Assembly: GCF_033366695.1 (NCBI RefSeq) | Contig: NZ_JAOBTQ010000001.1 | Coordinates: forward strand, 3,472,001-3,536,000 | Origin: Streptomyces sp. SCL15-4 | GTDB taxonomy: Bacteria; Actinomycetota; Actinomycetes; Streptomycetales; Streptomycetaceae | Reading direction: 5' to 3' | DNA: 64,000 nt | Shown: positions 45,849-55,878 of the stretch, piece after piece | Position numbering within the stretch: position 1 is the stretch's first letter | How the letters are laid out: each line of letters starts with the position of its first letter | The notes under the pieces: generated by a model | What the model was told of the DNA's origin: nothing | Seen by the model: the letters and a program-made list of their open reading frames with translations, nothing else | The model's database searches: none | Program-made: the position numbers and the translations under genes

Positions 45849-47555
45849 CTACAGCGGCACGATGTCCGGCGCTCCCAGCCTGGCCGCGTCCGCCGTCTGG
45901 TCGTCCGGCTGGAGCTGGGACTCGCGCTCGGCCTCCACCCGCTTCTCGTAGTGCTCGACCTCGCGCGCTATCCGGTCCGCGTCCCAGCCGAGAACCGGTG
46001 CCATCAGCTCGGCCGCCTCCCGGGCACTGCGGGTGCCGCGGTCGAAGGTCTCGATGGAGATGCGGGTGCGGCGGGTGAGGACGTCGTCGAGGTGCCGGGC
46101 GCCCTCGTGCGAGGCGGCGTACACCACCTCGGCGCGCAGGTAGTCGTCGGCGGCGTGCAGCGGCTCGCCGAGCGCGGGGTCGGCGGCGATGAGCTCCAGG
46201 ACCTCCTCGGCCAGCGAGCCGTACCGGTTCAGCAGGTGCTCCACGCGCACCACGTGCAGTCCGGTGCGGGCGGCGATCCGCGCCCGCGCGTTCCACAGCG
46301 CCTGGTAGCCCTCCGCACCGAGCAGCGGGGTCTCCTCGGTGACGCAGTCGGCCACGCGCATGTCGAGGCCGTGCACCGCCTCGTCGACGGCGTCCTTGGC
46401 CATCACCCGGTACGTCGTGTACTTGCCGCCGGCCACGACCACCAGCCCCGGCGCCGGGTGGGCGACCGTGTGCTCGCGGGAGAGCTTGCTGGTGGCGTCG
46501 GACTCCCCGGCCAGCAGCGGACGCAGCCCGGCGTACACCCCCTGCACGTCGTCGCGGCCGAGCGGCACGGCCAGCACCGAGTTGACGTGCTCCAGCAGGT
46601 AGTCGATGTCGGCGCTGGACGCGGCCGGGTGGGCCTTGTCCAGGTCCCAGTCGGTGTCGGTGGTGCCGATGATCCAGTGCCGGCCCCAGGGAATGACGAA
46701 CAGGACGGACTTCTCGGTGCGCAGGATCAGGCCGGTGGTGGAGTGGACGCGGTCCTTGGGCACGACCAGGTGGATGCCCTTGGAGGCGCGGACGTGGAAC
46801 TGCCCGCGCTCGCCCACCATCGCCTGGGTGTCGTCGGTCCACACGCCGGTGGCGTTGACGACCTGCTGGGCGCGGATCTCGTACTCCCCGCCGCCCTCCA
46901 CGTCCCGCACCCGGGCGCCCACGACCCGCTCGCCCTCGCGCAGGAACCCGGTCACGCGCGCGCGGTTGGCGACTTTCGCGCCGTACGACGCCGCCGTGCG
47001 CACCAGCGTGGCCACGAAGCGGGCGTCGTCCATCTGGGCGTCGTAGTACTGCAGGGCGCCGACCAGCGCGTCCTTCTTCAGGCAGGGGGCCACGCGCAGG
47101 GCGTGACGGCGGGTCAGGTGGCGGTGCATGGGCAGGCCCCGGCCGTGGCCGCGGGCCATCGACATCGCGTCGTACAGCGCGACACCCGAGCCCGCGTACA
47201 GCCGCTCCCAGCCCTTGTGCTGGAGCGGGTACAGGAACGGCACCGGCTTGACCAGGTGCGGGGCGAGGCGCTCCAGCAGCAGGCCGCGCTCCTTGAGGGC
47301 CTCGCGGACCAGGGCGAAGTCGAGCATCTCCAGATAGCGCAGGCCGCCGTGGATGAGCTTGCTGGACCGGCTGGAGGTGCCGGACGCCCAGTCCCGGGCC
47401 TCGACCAGACCCGTCGACAGGCCGCGGGTGACCGCGTCCAGCGCGGTGCCGGCGCCGACCACGCCGGCGCCGACCACCAGCACGTCCAGCTCGCGTTCCG
47501 CCATCGCCGCCAGTGCCTCGGCGCGCTGCGCCGGCCCCAGTGTCGCTGTCCTCAC
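45849..47555 (-). CDS. glpD: Glycerol-3-phosphate dehydrogenase (FAD, aerobic)
   Basis: This 568-residue membrane-associated flavoenzyme oxidises glycerol-3-phosphate to dihydroxyacetone phosphate and feeds electrons to quinone. The FAD motif is VVGAGVVGAGTALDA (about 25-40), followed by SSRSSKLIHGGLRYLE, GARVRDVEGG and the C-terminal GGKYTTYRVMAKDAVD. The GTG at 47555 has GGGAGG 5-6 bases upstream and is preferred to an earlier start at 47597. No glpF or glpK is adjacent in this window. Confidence 0.93.
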   Translation of the reverse strand: MRTATLGPAQRAEALAAMAERELDVLVVGAGVVGAGTALDAVTRGLSTGLVEARDWASGTSSRSSKLIHGGLRYLEMLDFALVREALKERGLLLERLAPHLVKPVPFLYPLQHKGWERLYAGSGVALYDAMSMARGHGRGLPMHRHLTRRHALRVAPCLKKDALVGALQYYDAQMDDARFVATLVRTAASYGAKVANRARVTGFLREGERVVGARVRDVEGGGEYEIRAQQVVNATGVWTDDTQAMVGERGQFHVRASKGIHLVVPKDRVHSTTGLILRTEKSVLFVIPWGRHWIIGTTDTDWDLDKAHPAASSADIDYLLEHVNSVLAVPLGRDDVQGVYAGLRPLLAGESDATSKLSREHTVAHPAPGLVVVAGGKYTTYRVMAKDAVDEAVHGLDMRVADCVTEETPLLGAEGYQALWNARARIAARTGLHVVRVEHLLNRYGSLAEEVLELIAADPALGEPLHAADDYLRAEVVYAASHEGARHLDDVLTRRTRISIETFDRGTRSAREAAELMAPVLGWDADRIAREVEHYEKRVEAERESQLQPDDQTADAARLGAPDIVPL

Positions 47556-47728
47556 CGCTGCCTCCCGCTGTCGCTGACTCGCACGCGTCGGCCGCACCCG
47601 ATGGGCGTAGCCCCGCTCATGCCCTCCTCATGCCCAAATGATGACCGCGATGCGCGGCCTCAGCCACCACGGGCTCCCCACCTGTGGACAACTCGCGCAC
47701 AACCATCGGAAGACACACAAACACAATC

Positions 47729-47749
47729 ACACATAACGGTCATATGTGT
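47729..47749. promoter_or_regulatory. 7-7-7 inverted repeat between glpD and the dehydrogenase-like gene
   Basis: ACACATA, 7 bases, TATGTGT: an exact inverted repeat in an AT-richer patch of the 280-bp divergent gap (47556-47835), about 90 bp upstream of the plus-strand gene. It is probably an operator; the factor is unknown. Confidence 0.45.
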
Positions 47750-47835
47750 ACCTAGTCTGTCAGTGCGCTCGCTCATGCTGTCCACAGCGGTTGCGCACCT
47801 GTCCCGCTTCGGCTACTGGGAAGGACGGCCCACGC

Positions 47836-49044
47836 ATGCCCGCAGACCTCGCCGTCATCGGACTCGGCCCCTACGGACTGCCGCTCGCCCAGGCCGCCGT
47901 CGCCGCCGGCGTCCGCACCGCCGGCTACTCCACCGGCCCCGAGGCGGGCCCGCTCAGCCCCGCCGAGCTGCGCCGGATGCACTCCGCCGGCTTCCGGCTC
48001 GCCACCGACCCGGCCCAGCTCGGCCGGGTGCGCACCGCGGTGATCTGCGCGCCCACCCCGCGCGGCGCCGACGGCGGCCTCGACCTCGGCCAGGTCGAGG
48101 CCGCCGCCCGCACCCTGGCCGGGCACCTGCGCCCGCACACCACCGTCATCCTGGAGTCGCCGGTGCTGCCCGGGACCACGGAGGAGTTCCTGCGCCCGCT
48201 GCTGGAGGACGGCTCCGGCCTGCGCGCCGGCCGCGACTTCCACCTCGCCTACTCCCCCAGCCGCGTCGACCCCGGCAGCCGCGGCCACACGCCCACCGGC
48301 ACCCCGAGGGTCATCGGCGGCCTCACCCCGGCCTGCACCGAGTCCGCCGCCGCGTTCTACGGCCGGCTCACCGACAAGGTGGTCCGCGCGCGCGGGCTGC
48401 GCGAGGCGGAGACCGTGCAGCTGCTGGAGACCAACTACCGGCACGTGAACATCGCGCTGGTCAACGAGATGGCCGTGCTCTGCCACGAGCTGGGCGTGGA
48501 CCTGTGGGACGTCATCCGCTGCGCGGAGACCAAGCCGTTCGGCTTCCAGGCGTTCCGGCCCGGTCCCGGTGTCGGCGGGCACGGCGCCGCACAGGACCTG
48601 ACCGGGCACGCGACCCGCACCCTGCGCATGGTGGAGCTGGCCCAGCAGGTCAACAGCCGGATGCCCCGGTACGTCGTCCAGCGCGCCGCCACGCTCCTGA
48701 ACGAGCACGGCAAGTCCGCGCGCGGGGCCCGGGTACTGCTGCTCGGCGTCACCTACAAGCCCGACCTCGCCGACCTCCAGGGCACGCCGGCGCGCGAGAT
48801 CGCCGTCCGGCTGATGGAGTTCGGCGCGTGCGTGAGCTACCACGACCCGTACGTGCCCGCCTGGAACGTCCTGGACCGCCCGGTCCCGCGCGCGGACTCC
48901 CTCTACGAGGCCGCGGCCGACGCCGACCTCACGATCCTGCTCCAGCACCACCGCACCTACGACTTGCAGGGCCTGTCGGTGAAGGCCCAGCTCCTCCTCG
49001 ACACCCGGGGCGCCACACCCACGGGGGCGGCGCACCGGTTGTGA
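47836..49044 (+). CDS. UDP-glucose/GDP-mannose dehydrogenase-like protein without catalytic cysteine
   Basis: This 402-residue protein has the three domains of nucleotide-sugar dehydrogenases: an N-terminal NAD fold (VIGLGPYGLPLA), a central helical domain (ETVQLLETNYRHVNIALVNEMA) and a C-terminal fold (LLGVTYKPDLADLQGTPA). The active-site loop, normally GVGGHC-x-P-D, reads GVGGHGAAQD, with Gly250 in place of the catalytic Cys. It therefore probably does not do the usual two-step oxidation to the acid; a 4-/6-oxidoreductase or binding role is possible. The ATG at 47836 has a poor ribosome site (AAGGACGG). Confidence 0.82.
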   Translation: MPADLAVIGLGPYGLPLAQAAVAAGVRTAGYSTGPEAGPLSPAELRRMHSAGFRLATDPAQLGRVRTAVICAPTPRGADGGLDLGQVEAAARTLAGHLRPHTTVILESPVLPGTTEEFLRPLLEDGSGLRAGRDFHLAYSPSRVDPGSRGHTPTGTPRVIGGLTPACTESAAAFYGRLTDKVVRARGLREAETVQLLETNYRHVNIALVNEMAVLCHELGVDLWDVIRCAETKPFGFQAFRPGPGVGGHGAAQDLTGHATRTLRMVELAQQVNSRMPRYVVQRAATLLNEHGKSARGARVLLLGVTYKPDLADLQGTPAREIAVRLMEFGACVSYHDPYVPAWNVLDRPVPRADSLYEAAADADLTILLQHHRTYDLQGLSVKAQLLLDTRGATPTGAAHRL

Positions 49045-49201
49045 AGGGGGGCGCGCGGAGGTGCGGGGGCCGGGGACCGGTGGCGCCGGGAATTCCCCGC
49101 CGGTACCTTGGGCACAGGCGGAGCCCACCGCAGCGGCCACTGCGGCAGGCTCCTGGATGGATCACGGAGTATCCACCCCTATCTCTCATAGGGGTGGCCG
49201 C

Positions 49202-49297
49202 TCACCATCCGAAAATCCGCAAAATCCACCTCCTCCGGAACTTCACCAGCCACAGCTGCGTGCGGTCCCGGCGGTTGGGCTTGCGGTGACGGCCCAT
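49202..49297 (-). CDS. Possible 31-residue basic peptide
   Basis: A 31-codon frame begins MGRHRKPNRR and ends RRWILRIFGW. It has 11 Arg/Lys and a Trp/Ile/Leu-rich C-terminal half, so it would be a cationic amphipathic peptide. A GGGGGCGC stretch lies 6 bases before its ATG. The MGRHRK-type start is common in Streptomyces exported proteins. It lies past the guaB3 terminator, so it would need its own promoter. Support is weak. Confidence 0.3.
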   Translation of the reverse strand: MGRHRKPNRRDRTQLWLVKFRRRWILRIFGW

Positions 49298-49354
49298 GGG
49301 CGCGCCCCCTTTCGCGCAGTGCGCCCCCGGGTGGAGTGGACCGGGACATGCGAA

Positions 49355-49387
49355 AGGGCCGGTCGTCCGCTCGGGACGACCGGCCCT
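49355..49387 (-). terminator. Terminator of guaB3
   Basis: A perfect 14-bp stem (49355-49368 with 49374-49387) with a 5-nt loop lies 27 bp beyond the guaB3 stop codon; TTTCG follows on the transcript. Confidence 0.85.
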
Positions 49388-49414
49388 CGGGGTGTCGCGG
49401 GGACCGCTCGGCGG

Positions 49415-50539
49415 TTACCGCCGGTGCTGGCTGTCCGCCACCGTCACCTCGACCCGCTGGAACTCCTTCAGCTCGCTGTAGCCCGTGGTGGCCATGGCGC
49501 GGCGCAGGGCGCCGAAGAAGTTCATGGAGCCGTCCGGCGTGTGGGACGGACCGGTGAGGATCTCCTCGATCGTGCCGACCGTGCCGAGGCCGACCTTCTT
49601 GCCGCGGGGCAGCTCCTCGTTGACCGCCTCCATGCCCCAGTGGTGGCCCTTGCCGGGCGCGTCCGTGGCACGGGCCAGCGGGGAGCCCATCATGACGGCG
49701 TCGGCGCCGCAGGCGATCGCCTTGGGCAGGTCGCCGGACCAGCCGACACCGCCGTCCGCGATCACGTGCACGTACCGGCCGCCGGACTCGTCCATGTAGT
49801 CCCGGCGGGCCGCGGCCACGTCGGCGACGGCCGTCGCCATCGGGACCTGGATGCCGAGGACGTTGCGCGTGGTGTGCGCGGCGCCGCCGCCGAAGCCGAC
49901 CAGCACGCCGGCCGCACCGGTGCGCATCAGGTGCAGCGCGGCGGTGTACGTGGCGCAGCCGCCCACGATCACCGGGACGTCCAGTTCGTAGATGAACTGC
50001 TTGAGGTTCAGCGGCTCGTGCGAGGACGACACGTGCTCCGCCGACACCGTCGTGCCCCGGATCACGAAGATGTCCACGCCCGCGTCCACGACCGCCTTGG
50101 AGAACTGGGCGGTGCGCTGCGGGGAGAGCGCGGCGGCGGTGACCACACCGGAGTCGCGCACCTCCTTGATGCGGGCGCCGATCAGCTCCTCCTTGATCGG
50201 CGCCGCGTAGATCTCCTGGAGACGGCGGGTCGCCCGGTCGGCGGGCAGCTCGGCGATCTCGTCCAGCAGCGGCTGCGGGTCCTCGTGGCGCGTCCACAGA
50301 CCCTCGAGGTTCAGCACGCCGAGGCCGCCCAGCTCGCCGATGCGGATCGCGGTGGCCGGGGAGACCACGGAGTCCATGGGGGCGGCCAGGAACGGCAGCT
50401 CGAAGCGGTAGGCGTCGATCTGCCAGGCGATCGAGACCTCCTTCGGGTCCCGCGTACGGCGGCTGGGGACGACGGCGATGTCGTCGAAGGCGTACGCCCG
50501 GCGGCCGCGCTTGCCGCGCCCGATCTCGATCTCAGTCAC
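49415..50539 (-). CDS. guaB3: GuaB3, IMP dehydrogenase paralogue
   Basis: This 374-residue TIM-barrel protein of the IMP dehydrogenase/GMP reductase superfamily lacks CBS domains. The phosphate-binding and barrel motifs are clear (FLAAPMDSVVSP, VIADGGVGWSGDLPKAIACGADAVMMGSPLA). The loop that in IMPDH carries the catalytic Cys (GSICTTR) reads GGGAAHTTR here, without Cys. GuaB3 of other bacteria has been linked to GMP reduction; without the Cys that activity is doubtful. It lies 138 bp downstream of guaB on the same strand, but guaB has its own terminator between them. Confidence 0.9.
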   Translation of the reverse strand: MTEIEIGRGKRGRRAYAFDDIAVVPSRRTRDPKEVSIAWQIDAYRFELPFLAAPMDSVVSPATAIRIGELGGLGVLNLEGLWTRHEDPQPLLDEIAELPADRATRRLQEIYAAPIKEELIGARIKEVRDSGVVTAAALSPQRTAQFSKAVVDAGVDIFVIRGTTVSAEHVSSSHEPLNLKQFIYELDVPVIVGGCATYTAALHLMRTGAAGVLVGFGGGAAHTTRNVLGIQVPMATAVADVAAARRDYMDESGGRYVHVIADGGVGWSGDLPKAIACGADAVMMGSPLARATDAPGKGHHWGMEAVNEELPRGKKVGLGTVGTIEEILTGPSHTPDGSMNFFGALRRAMATTGYSELKEFQRVEVTVADSQHRR

Positions 50540-50618
50540 GTCTTGGCCTTTCCCTGATGCGTTTCAGCGTCTTCCAGTATCGCCGACGGCTGGGACGGCG
50601 ACCCCCCACTCGCGCGGC

Positions 50619-50652
50619 GAGGGCGGCCCCGGAGTCGTCCGGAGCCGCCCTC
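50619..50652 (-). terminator. Terminator of guaB
   Basis: A 9-bp stem (50619-50627 with 50644-50652), one mismatch, then 5 more pairs and loop GTCG, 25 bp beyond the guaB stop. Confidence 0.8.
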
Positions 50653-50677
50653 GAAGAGCCTCACGCGTGCGCGCGCG

Positions 50678-52228
<1,551 letters not shown>

Positions 52229-52349
52229 CTAACGGGAAGCGTCGCTAGCAAATTCCACGGTAAGGGCTCGCTACCGGCTTCGTATCTTCGTACGAAACCA
52301 TCGGTGCGGGTGTGCGGCGGCGGAGCTACGGCGGCTCCCTCCAGGGGGG

Positions 52350-53027
52350 TTACTGCTCGGCGAGCGCCCTGAGGCGGCTCAGCGCCCGGTGCTGGGCCAC
52401 GCGGACCGCGCCGGGTGACATTCCCAACATCTGTCCCGTCTCCTCCGCGGTCAAGCCCACGGCGATGCGCAGCAGAAGCAGTTCGCGCTGGTTCTCCGGC
52501 AGGTTGGCCAGCAGCTTCTTGGCCCACTCGGCATCGCTGCTGAGCAGGGCGCGCTCCTCCGGGCCGAGCGAGTCGTCGGGCCGCTCGGGCATCTCGTCGG
52601 ACGGAACGGCCGTCGACCCCGGGTGGCGCATGGCGGCGCGCTGGAGGTCGGCGACCTTGTGGGAGGCGATGGCGAAGACGAACGCCTCGAAGGGGCGGCC
52701 GGTGTCGCGGTAGCGGGGCAGCGCCAAGAGGACCGCGACGCAGACCTCCTGGGCGAGGTCCTCCACGAAGTGGCGGGCGTCGCCGGGGAGCCGGGACAGC
52801 CGGGTGCGGCAGTAGCGCAGCGCCAGCGGGTGGACCCGGGCGAGCAGATCGTGCGTGGCCTGCTCGTCCCCGTCGACGGCACGATGCACGAGCGCACCGA
52901 TCGCCCCATGGGCCGTGCCCGCCTCGTCGTCGCGCATCGGTCCATGGTGCCCTGTGGCCGTGCGGTCCGTCGCATCGTGCTGGTGGTTGTGCACCGAAGC
53001 GTTATGAGCAGGTGCGCCGGCACTCAT
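52350..53027 (-). CDS. sigD: RNA polymerase sigma factor SigD (ECF type)
   Basis: This 225-residue group 4-like sigma factor has a His-rich N-terminal tail of about 30 residues. Region 2 ([20 protein letters not shown]...[17 protein letters not shown]) and region 4 ([26 protein letters not shown]...[13 protein letters not shown]) follow. It corresponds to the conserved actinobacterial SigD found next to guaB, linked in mycobacteria to stringent and stationary-phase control. The ATG at 53027 has GGGAGGG 8 bases upstream; a longer frame begins at 53078. No anti-sigma gene is adjacent. Confidence 0.9.
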   Translation of the reverse strand: MSAGAPAHNASVHNHQHDATDRTATGHHGPMRDDEAGTAHGAIGALVHRAVDGDEQATHDLLARVHPLALRYCRTRLSRLPGDARHFVEDLAQEVCVAVLLALPRYRDTGRPFEAFVFAIASHKVADLQRAAMRHPGSTAVPSDEMPERPDDSLGPEERALLSSDAEWAKKLLANLPENQRELLLLRIAVGLTAEETGQMLGMSPGAVRVAQHRALSRLRALAEQ

Positions 53028-53403
53028 CCCCTGCGCCCTCCCCTTCCGCTCGACCGACTCGTCCCCGAGAGACTCCACATCTCAAGGATGCGGCATCCGC
53101 GCCGAAACGAGCAGCGCGCGTCCGGCGGGCCGCCTTGCGCGCGCCGTTCCAAGAGGGCCCGGCTGGACGTACGGCGACCGGTCGGGCCACGCCATGCCCA
53201 CGGCGCCGACGTGCGCCGGAGCACCTGCGTGGACTCCCGCACGCCGGGGCGTACGACGGCGCGTACGACCGGTCACGCACCGACCTCGAATGTGTGCGGC
53301 GACACCCGGAGCGGCCCTGTCACCGCACCGGAGGACGGCGACGCACGCCCGCCGGACGTACGCCGTCCGCGCCGCCGCGGACCGGCAGGGGCGCCCCGGC
53401 CCG

Positions 53404-53423
53404 CCCCGGCCCTCAGGCCGGGG
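53404..53423 (-). terminator. Terminator of bldM
   Basis: CCCCGGCC-CTCA-GGCCGGGG, an 8-bp stem with a tetraloop, begins 20 bp beyond the bldM stop codon. The rest of the 415-bp sigD-bldM gap (53028-53403) shows only out-of-phase open frames and no recognisable motif. Confidence 0.7.
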
Positions 53424-53442
53424 TCGCCCGGAGCGGAGGGCG

Positions 53443-54054
53443 TTACCGGACCAGGCCCCAGCGGAACCCGAGGGCCACCGCGTGGGCGCGGTCCGAGGCG
53501 CCCAGTTTCTTGAACAGGCGGCGGGCGTGCGTCTTGACCGTGTCCTCGGAGAGGAACAGCTCCCGCCCGATCTCGGCGTTGGAACGGCCGTGGCTCATGC
53601 CCTCCAGCACCTGGATCTCGCGCGCGGTGAGCGTGGGCGCCGCGCCCATCTCCGCCGAGCGCAGCCGGCGCGGGGCGAGCCGCCAGGTCGGGTCGGCGAG
53701 CGCCTGTGTCACCGTGGCCCGCAGCTCCGCGCGCGAGGCGTCCTTGTGCAGGTAGCCACGGGCGCCGGCGGCGACCGCGAGGGCCACGCCGTCCAGGTCC
53801 TCGGCGACGGTGAGCATGATGATGCGCGCGCCCGGATCGGCGGACAGCAGCCGGCGCACGGTCTCGACGCCGCCCAGGCCGGGCATGCGTACGTCCATCA
53901 GGATGAGGTCGGAGCGGTCGGCGCCCCAGCGGCGGAGGACTTCCTCGCCGTTGGCCGCCGTCGTCACACGCTCGACACCGGGCACGGTCGCGACCGCGCG
54001 GCGGAGCGCTTCTCGGGCAAGCGGGGAGTCGTCGCAGACGAGGACGGATGTCAT
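53443..54054 (-). CDS. bldM: Developmental response regulator BldM
   Basis: This 203-residue orphan response regulator is required for aerial growth and sporulation. Its receiver has Asp54 in LILMDVRMPG but a degenerate phosphorylation pocket. The LuxR-type domain reads LTAREIQVLEGMSHGRSNAEIG...VKTHARRLFKKLG. No kinase gene is adjacent. As known in Streptomyces, BldM acts as a homodimer or as a heterodimer with WhiI. It has a 124-bp leader after a sigma-BldN-type promoter, and is divergent from whiD. Confidence 0.97.
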   Translation of the reverse strand: MTSVLVCDDSPLAREALRRAVATVPGVERVTTAANGEEVLRRWGADRSDLILMDVRMPGLGGVETVRRLLSADPGARIIMLTVAEDLDGVALAVAAGARGYLHKDASRAELRATVTQALADPTWRLAPRRLRSAEMGAAPTLTAREIQVLEGMSHGRSNAEIGRELFLSEDTVKTHARRLFKKLGASDRAHAVALGFRWGLVR

Positions 54055-54178
54055 GACCGCCCTCCGCAGCTGATGCGCGTCACCTTGAGCCTCCAGGCTG
54101 GTACGGAATCGTCACCTGTGCGGTCGACCGTCTCGGACGCCTGCCCGAGCGCTTGTTCTTTCAACCGCCTCCGCACTC

Positions 54179-54206
54179 TCAACGACGGTCACTCGAAAGA
54201 GTTACG
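54179..54206 (-). promoter_or_regulatory. Sigma-BldN-type promoter of bldM
   Basis: On the minus strand: CGTAAC (54201-54206), a 16-base spacer, CGTTGA (54179-54184). This equals the known BldN consensus, and bldM is an established BldN target. Transcription should start near 54172. Confidence 0.88.
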
Positions 54207-54326
54207 GGGCCGCGTGCCGTCTTCGGCACTCTATGTGAGGGGACCGACACGGTGCCGACATGCCCGGCGGACTCTCAACTTTTCATCACAACCTATGACC
54301 CATTTGGCCCCTTTTCTTCCCGCTTC

Positions 54327-54356
54327 GTAGTGTCTGGGGCTAGATTCGCAATGAGT
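54327..54356 (+). promoter_or_regulatory. Candidate promoter region of whiD
   Basis: A TAGATT -10-like box lies at about 54341-54346, in the only clearly AT-richer stretch of the bldM-whiD gap (about 54250-54390). No good -35 box is seen. The site is about 90 bp before the whiD ATG. Confidence 0.35.
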
Positions 54357-54435
54357 CATATTTTCATCTCCTTAGACCGGAGATGTACGGTCGTTGGCAC
54401 CGTACCCGCCCAGATCGGCGACAAGGGGTCACGTA

Positions 54436-54768
54436 ATGGCAGATTTCTCCCGCCTTCCCGGACCGAACGCGGACCTGTGGGACTGGCAGCTGCTGGCTGC
54501 CTGCCGCGGCGTGGACAGCTCGCTCTTCTTCCACCCGGAGGGCGAGCGCGGGGCGGCTCGGAGCGCTCGCGAGAACTCGGCCAAGGAGGTCTGCATGAGG
54601 TGCCCGGTCCGCGCGGAGTGCGCGGCGCACGCGCTGGCGGTGCGCGAACCGTACGGCGTCTGGGGCGGCCTGACCGAGGACGAGCGCGAGGAGTTGATGG
54701 GGCGGGCACGCAACCGGCTGGTGACGGCCTCCTCCGGCACCAGCGGGGACACCGCTCAGGACCACTGA
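54436..54768 (+). CDS. whiD: WhiB-like iron-sulfur sporulation regulator WhiD
   Basis: This 110-residue Wbl protein is needed for late sporulation (spore wall and septum maturation in S. coelicolor). The four cluster-binding cysteines are Cys23, Cys53, Cys56 and Cys62 (C-x29-CMRC-x5-C). The turn motif GVWGGLTEDER follows, then a basic tail. Wbl proteins bind a 4Fe-4S cluster and region 4 of the principal sigma factor. The ATG at 54436 has AAGGGG 8 bases upstream. It is divergent from bldM. Confidence 0.95.
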   Translation: MADFSRLPGPNADLWDWQLLAACRGVDSSLFFHPEGERGAARSARENSAKEVCMRCPVRAECAAHALAVREPYGVWGGLTEDEREELMGRARNRLVTASSGTSGDTAQDH

Positions 54769-54897
54769 AGGAACGTTTCAGCAATCAGAATCCGCCCCTC
54801 GGGTGCCTCCGCCCGCGACCCGGGGGCCGGCCCGCACGGGGGCACGACGCGCGCGTGCCGTGACGCCGGCGCCGCAGGCCGCCGCGCGCCCGGTCCG

Positions 54898-55797
54898 CTA
54901 CATCCGCCCGGCCGCCCGCGCCAGCTGCTCCAGTGTCGCCGCCACGGCCGGCACCTGGGCCAGGTCGGGCAGGGTCAGGGCGACGATCTCGCGCCGCACC
55001 GCCGGTTCCAGCCGTACCGCGCGCACGCCTCGCGGCCGTACCGACTCCACGGCCAGCCGGGGCAGCACGGCGACCCCGAGGCCCGCGCCGACCAGGCCGA
55101 CCACGGCGGGGTAGTCGTCGGTGGCGAAGTCGATGCGCGGGGTGAAGCCGGCCCCTTCACAGACCTCGACCAGCTGACCGCGGCAGCGCGGGCAGCCCGC
55201 GATCCACGGTTCCTGGGCCAGTTCACCGATGGCGACGGTCTCCGCCCGCGCGAGCCGGTGCCGTTCGGGCACCAGGGCGACCAGGCGGTCCGTCAGCAGG
55301 GGCCGTACGACGAGGTCGTCCCACTCCTCGGCGACCGCGGCCCCCTCGTAGCGGAAGGCCAGGGCGAGGTCGCAGTCGCCTTCCCGCAGCAGCGCCACGG
55401 ACTTCGGGGGCTCGGCCTCCTCCAGGGAGACGCGGGTGCCGGGGTGGGCGGCGCGCAGGGCGGCCAGGGCCGTGGGGACCAGTGTGGAGCTGCCGCTCGG
55501 GAAGGAGACCAGCCGGACCCGGCCCGCGCGCAGGCCGGCGATGGCGGCGACCTCCTCTTCGGCTGCGGTGAGCCCGGCGAGGATGCCGGAGGCGTGCCGG
55601 ACGAGGGCCTCCCCGGCCTGGGTGAGGCGCATCTCGCGTCCGTTGCGGACCAGCAGCGGGGTGCCGACCGAGGCCTCCAGGGCCTTCATCTGCTGGCTGA
55701 CGGCGGGCTGGGTGCAGCCCAGTTCGCGTCCGGCCGCCGAGAAGGAGCCGGTGGCGGCGACGGCGCGCAGGACGCGGAGATGACGGGCCTCGATCAC
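54898..55797 (-). CDS. LysR-family transcriptional regulator
   Basis: This 299-residue regulator has an N-terminal winged helix (FSAAGRELGCTQPAVSQQMKALE) and a two-lobed effector domain with a Cys pair CPRC near 200. The GTG at 55797 has no ribosome site; a TATGCT box ends about 8 bases before it, so the RNA may be leaderless. It is divergent from the MOSC gene with 81 bp between starts, the usual LysR layout for control of its neighbour. Confidence 0.85.
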   Translation of the reverse strand: MIEARHLRVLRAVAATGSFSAAGRELGCTQPAVSQQMKALEASVGTPLLVRNGREMRLTQAGEALVRHASGILAGLTAAEEEVAAIAGLRAGRVRLVSFPSGSSTLVPTALAALRAAHPGTRVSLEEAEPPKSVALLREGDCDLALAFRYEGAAVAEEWDDLVVRPLLTDRLVALVPERHRLARAETVAIGELAQEPWIAGCPRCRGQLVEVCEGAGFTPRIDFATDDYPAVVGLVGAGLGVAVLPRLAVESVRPRGVRAVRLEPAVRREIVALTLPDLAQVPAVAATLEQLARAAGRM

Positions 55798-55878
55798 CTG
55801 TCGAGCATAAGGCAACCTTTGGGTGGTGTGCCCGATAACGCTTCGCCGCTTTGGGCGTCGATCGCTTAGCGTGCTGGG

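Noticed and set aside
45951..49289. Long plus-strand open frame through glpD and the dehydrogenase-like gene
   Set aside because: It runs antisense to glpD and out of frame with the dehydrogenase; composition is that of a shadow frame.
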